Shown here: in pieces, positions 62,950 through 64,000 of the stretch
How positions within the stretch are numbered: the first letter of the stretch is position 1
Layout: each line of letters starts with the position of its first letter
DNA from: Pseudomonas marincola
GTDB taxonomy: Bacteria; Pseudomonadota; Gammaproteobacteria; Pseudomonadales; Pseudomonadaceae
Direction of reading: 5' to 3'
Assembly: GCF_900116605.1 (NCBI RefSeq)
Contig: NZ_FPBC01000005.1
Location: 78,450 to 142,449, forward strand
Length of the DNA: 64,000 nucleotides
Position numbers and translations under genes: made by a program
The notes under the pieces: generated by a model
What the model was told of the DNA's origin: nothing
The model's database searches: none
What the model saw: the letters and a program-made list of their open reading frames with translations, nothing else

Positions 62950-63477
62950 ATGTTTACCAGCATGACTTTTTCCATGGTTGCAGTCGCGACTGTAATCAGC
63001 ATGGCCAGCTCCGCAATGGCCGCCCAAGGTCACGACGATTCCCACGCGATGCATCACGATATGCAAGGTGAGCACACCCAGGTGAACCAGCAAAAGCCGT
63101 GGGGTATTGCCGGCAATGAAGCGCTGGTCACGCGCACTGTCGAGCTGCGCATGAATGATCAGATGATGTTTGTGCCCGCCAAGTTCGACGTGCAAGAGGG
63201 TGAAACCATCCGCGTGGTGCTGCATAACGACGGCAAGGTCGTGCACGAATATGTACTGGGCACGCAGGCCGAACTGGATGCGCATGCGGCCATGATGGCC
63301 AGCAATGTGCAAATGGAGCATCACCAGCCGTACATGGTGCATGTAGCGCCGGGTGAGACTGGAGAGATGATCTGGAACTTCAACCGCACCGGAGTATTTG
63401 ATTTTGCCTGCTTGATAGCCGGGCATTATCAGGCTGGCATGGTCGGCAAGGTCAACGTGGTTGCTGCGTCCCAGTAG
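62950..63477 (+). CDS. Secreted type-1 copper protein (plastocyanin/azurin-like cupredoxin)
   Basis: 175 residues from ATG 62950 (AGGA six bases ahead). The signal peptide ends near AMA-A, then a His/Met-rich linker (HDDSHAMHHDMQGEH) and a cupredoxin domain. Type-1 copper ligands can be read: His in VVHEYVLG, and Cys, His, Met in FACLIAGHYQAGM. The His/Met-rich stretch is common in copper-tolerance proteins found beside copAB. The cop genes themselves are not in the window. It probably handles copper in the periplasm. A strong terminator follows. Confidence 0.88.
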   Translation: MFTSMTFSMVAVATVISMASSAMAAQGHDDSHAMHHDMQGEHTQVNQQKPWGIAGNEALVTRTVELRMNDQMMFVPAKFDVQEGETIRVVLHNDGKVVHEYVLGTQAELDAHAAMMASNVQMEHHQPYMVHVAPGETGEMIWNFNRTGVFDFACLIAGHYQAGMVGKVNVVAASQ

Positions 63478-63501
63478 CGTTCAGGCAAATCTGCGTTAAC
63501 T

Positions 63502-63539
63502 AAAAAGGGCCGCTGCGGTAAAACGCAGTGGCCCTTTTT
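63502..63539. terminator. bidirectional rho-independent terminator
   Basis: AAAAGGGCC-G-CTGCG pairs with CGCAG-T-GGCCCTTTT around GTAAAA, with A and T runs. It separates the cupredoxin gene from the convergent glutaredoxin gene. Confidence 0.92.
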
Positions 63540-63581
63540 ATTGTGCGATCTGGCGACCTGAGTCGCCGTGAGGGTTATTGC

Positions 63582-63950
63582 TCAGGCAGCAAAGCGCTCT
63601 TCAAGGTAGGCATTGATGGCTTTGGATTCGTACAGCCATTTGCTCTCGCCATTCTCTTCAATGCGCAGGCACGGCACCTGAATCTTGCCGCCTTGTTCGA
63701 GCAGCGCCTGACGGTCTTGCTCGTTGTTTTTGGCATCGCGCAGCACAACAGGCACGTTGAGTTTGTGCAGGGTGCGGCGGGTTTTAACGCAGAAAGGGCA
63801 AGCCTTGAACTGATAAAGGGCAAGATTGGCGGCGCTTTGCTCGACTGCAGCCTGAGCTTGCGGGGTGCGTTTCATCTTGCGCGGACGGGTAATAAAGTCG
63901 AGAAAGATGATGATTTGGCCGAGGCCATTTCTGAGGGCTTTGATAAGCAT
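63582..63950 (-). CDS. Glutaredoxin family protein
   Basis: 122 residues. A hydrophobic N-terminal part (LGQIIIFLDFITRP) leads into a thioredoxin/GST-N fold: LYQFKACPFCVKTRRTLHKL with active-site CPFC near 51-54, the cis-Pro in IQVPCLRIEENGE, and ESKAINAYL. The CPFC site indicates a dithiol glutaredoxin; the N-terminal extension of about 40 residues may anchor or localise it. A later ATG at 63875 is an alternative start. It runs toward the cupredoxin gene. Confidence 0.88.
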   Translation of the reverse strand: MLIKALRNGLGQIIIFLDFITRPRKMKRTPQAQAAVEQSAANLALYQFKACPFCVKTRRTLHKLNVPVVLRDAKNNEQDRQALLEQGGKIQVPCLRIEENGESKWLYESKAINAYLEERFAA

Positions 63951-64000
63951 TGCCGTTTAAAACCTGCGTTGAGTCTAACAAGGTGCGCAGCTTACCGGAG

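Overview
The window comes from a gamma-proteobacterium of the Pseudomonas group. The evidence is gene content and local order: dnaX-ybaB-recR-acyl-CoA dehydrogenase-apt-anr-hemN-ccoS-ccoI-ccoH-ccoG-ccoPQON follows the PA1530-PA1554 neighbourhood of P. aeruginosa as I remember it. An atu (acyclic terpene utilisation) cluster, an eutBC pair and a FadE-type acyl-CoA dehydrogenase are also typical of pseudomonads. All of it reads as chromosomal backbone. I saw no tRNA, rRNA, insertion sequence, prophage, integrase or CRISPR array.

Layout. 1-0.8 kb: the tail of an unknown gene and a UPF0149 protein. 0.9-11.1 kb: the atuABCDEFG operon (minus strand) with divergent atuR. Its products act on citronellyl-CoA and geranyl-CoA (dehydrogenation, biotin-dependent carboxylation, hydration); atuH is missing. 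11.1-15.4 kb: a lipoprotein, a DUF2897 protein and ethanolamine ammonia-lyase eutBC behind a sigma-54-like promoter. 15.4-18.5 kb: class II DAHP synthase and a dsbB/dsbA-like thiol redox pair. 18.5-24.1 kb: a tightly packed, unnamed five-gene operon (flavin monooxygenase, BASS transporter, SDR, TauE/SafE, amidohydrolase). 24.3-28.8 kb: a methyltransferase-like protein, a crotonase, a DEAD-box helicase with a long structured leader and two small proteins. 29.3-34.4 kb: dnaX, ybaB, recR, an AtuD-like acyl-CoA dehydrogenase and apt. 34.5-45.7 kb: the low-oxygen respiration block (anr, hemN, ccoS/I/H/G, ccoNOQP). 46.2-52.5 kb: an alpha/beta hydrolase, DUF4404, a PhnZ-like oxygenase with a degenerate PhnX-like partner, and fadE. 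52.7-64 kb: an ABC exporter, oxidoreductases, MltF, transporters, an aminotransferase, GST, a copper-type cupredoxin and a glutaredoxin.

How the genes connect. AtuR probably controls its own divergent operon through two near-identical 18-bp operators that cover the -35 regions. A third copy with one mismatch fills the spacer of a promoter 20 kb away, in front of the acyl-CoA dehydrogenase at 32622, and so appears to tie that gene to the terpene regulon. Anr, encoded here, has a well-spaced site in front of hemN and a perfect consensus site with a correctly spaced -10 about 0.5 kb upstream of ccoN, inside the start of the divergent hydrolase gene.

The best leads for follow-up are the third AtuR-type operator, the PhnZ/dead-PhnX pair, the monooxygenase-BASS operon, a hairpin that includes the helicase start codon, and three consecutive stem-loops between ybaB and recR. 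All calls were made by eye from sequence and from memory of the families; no database search was run.
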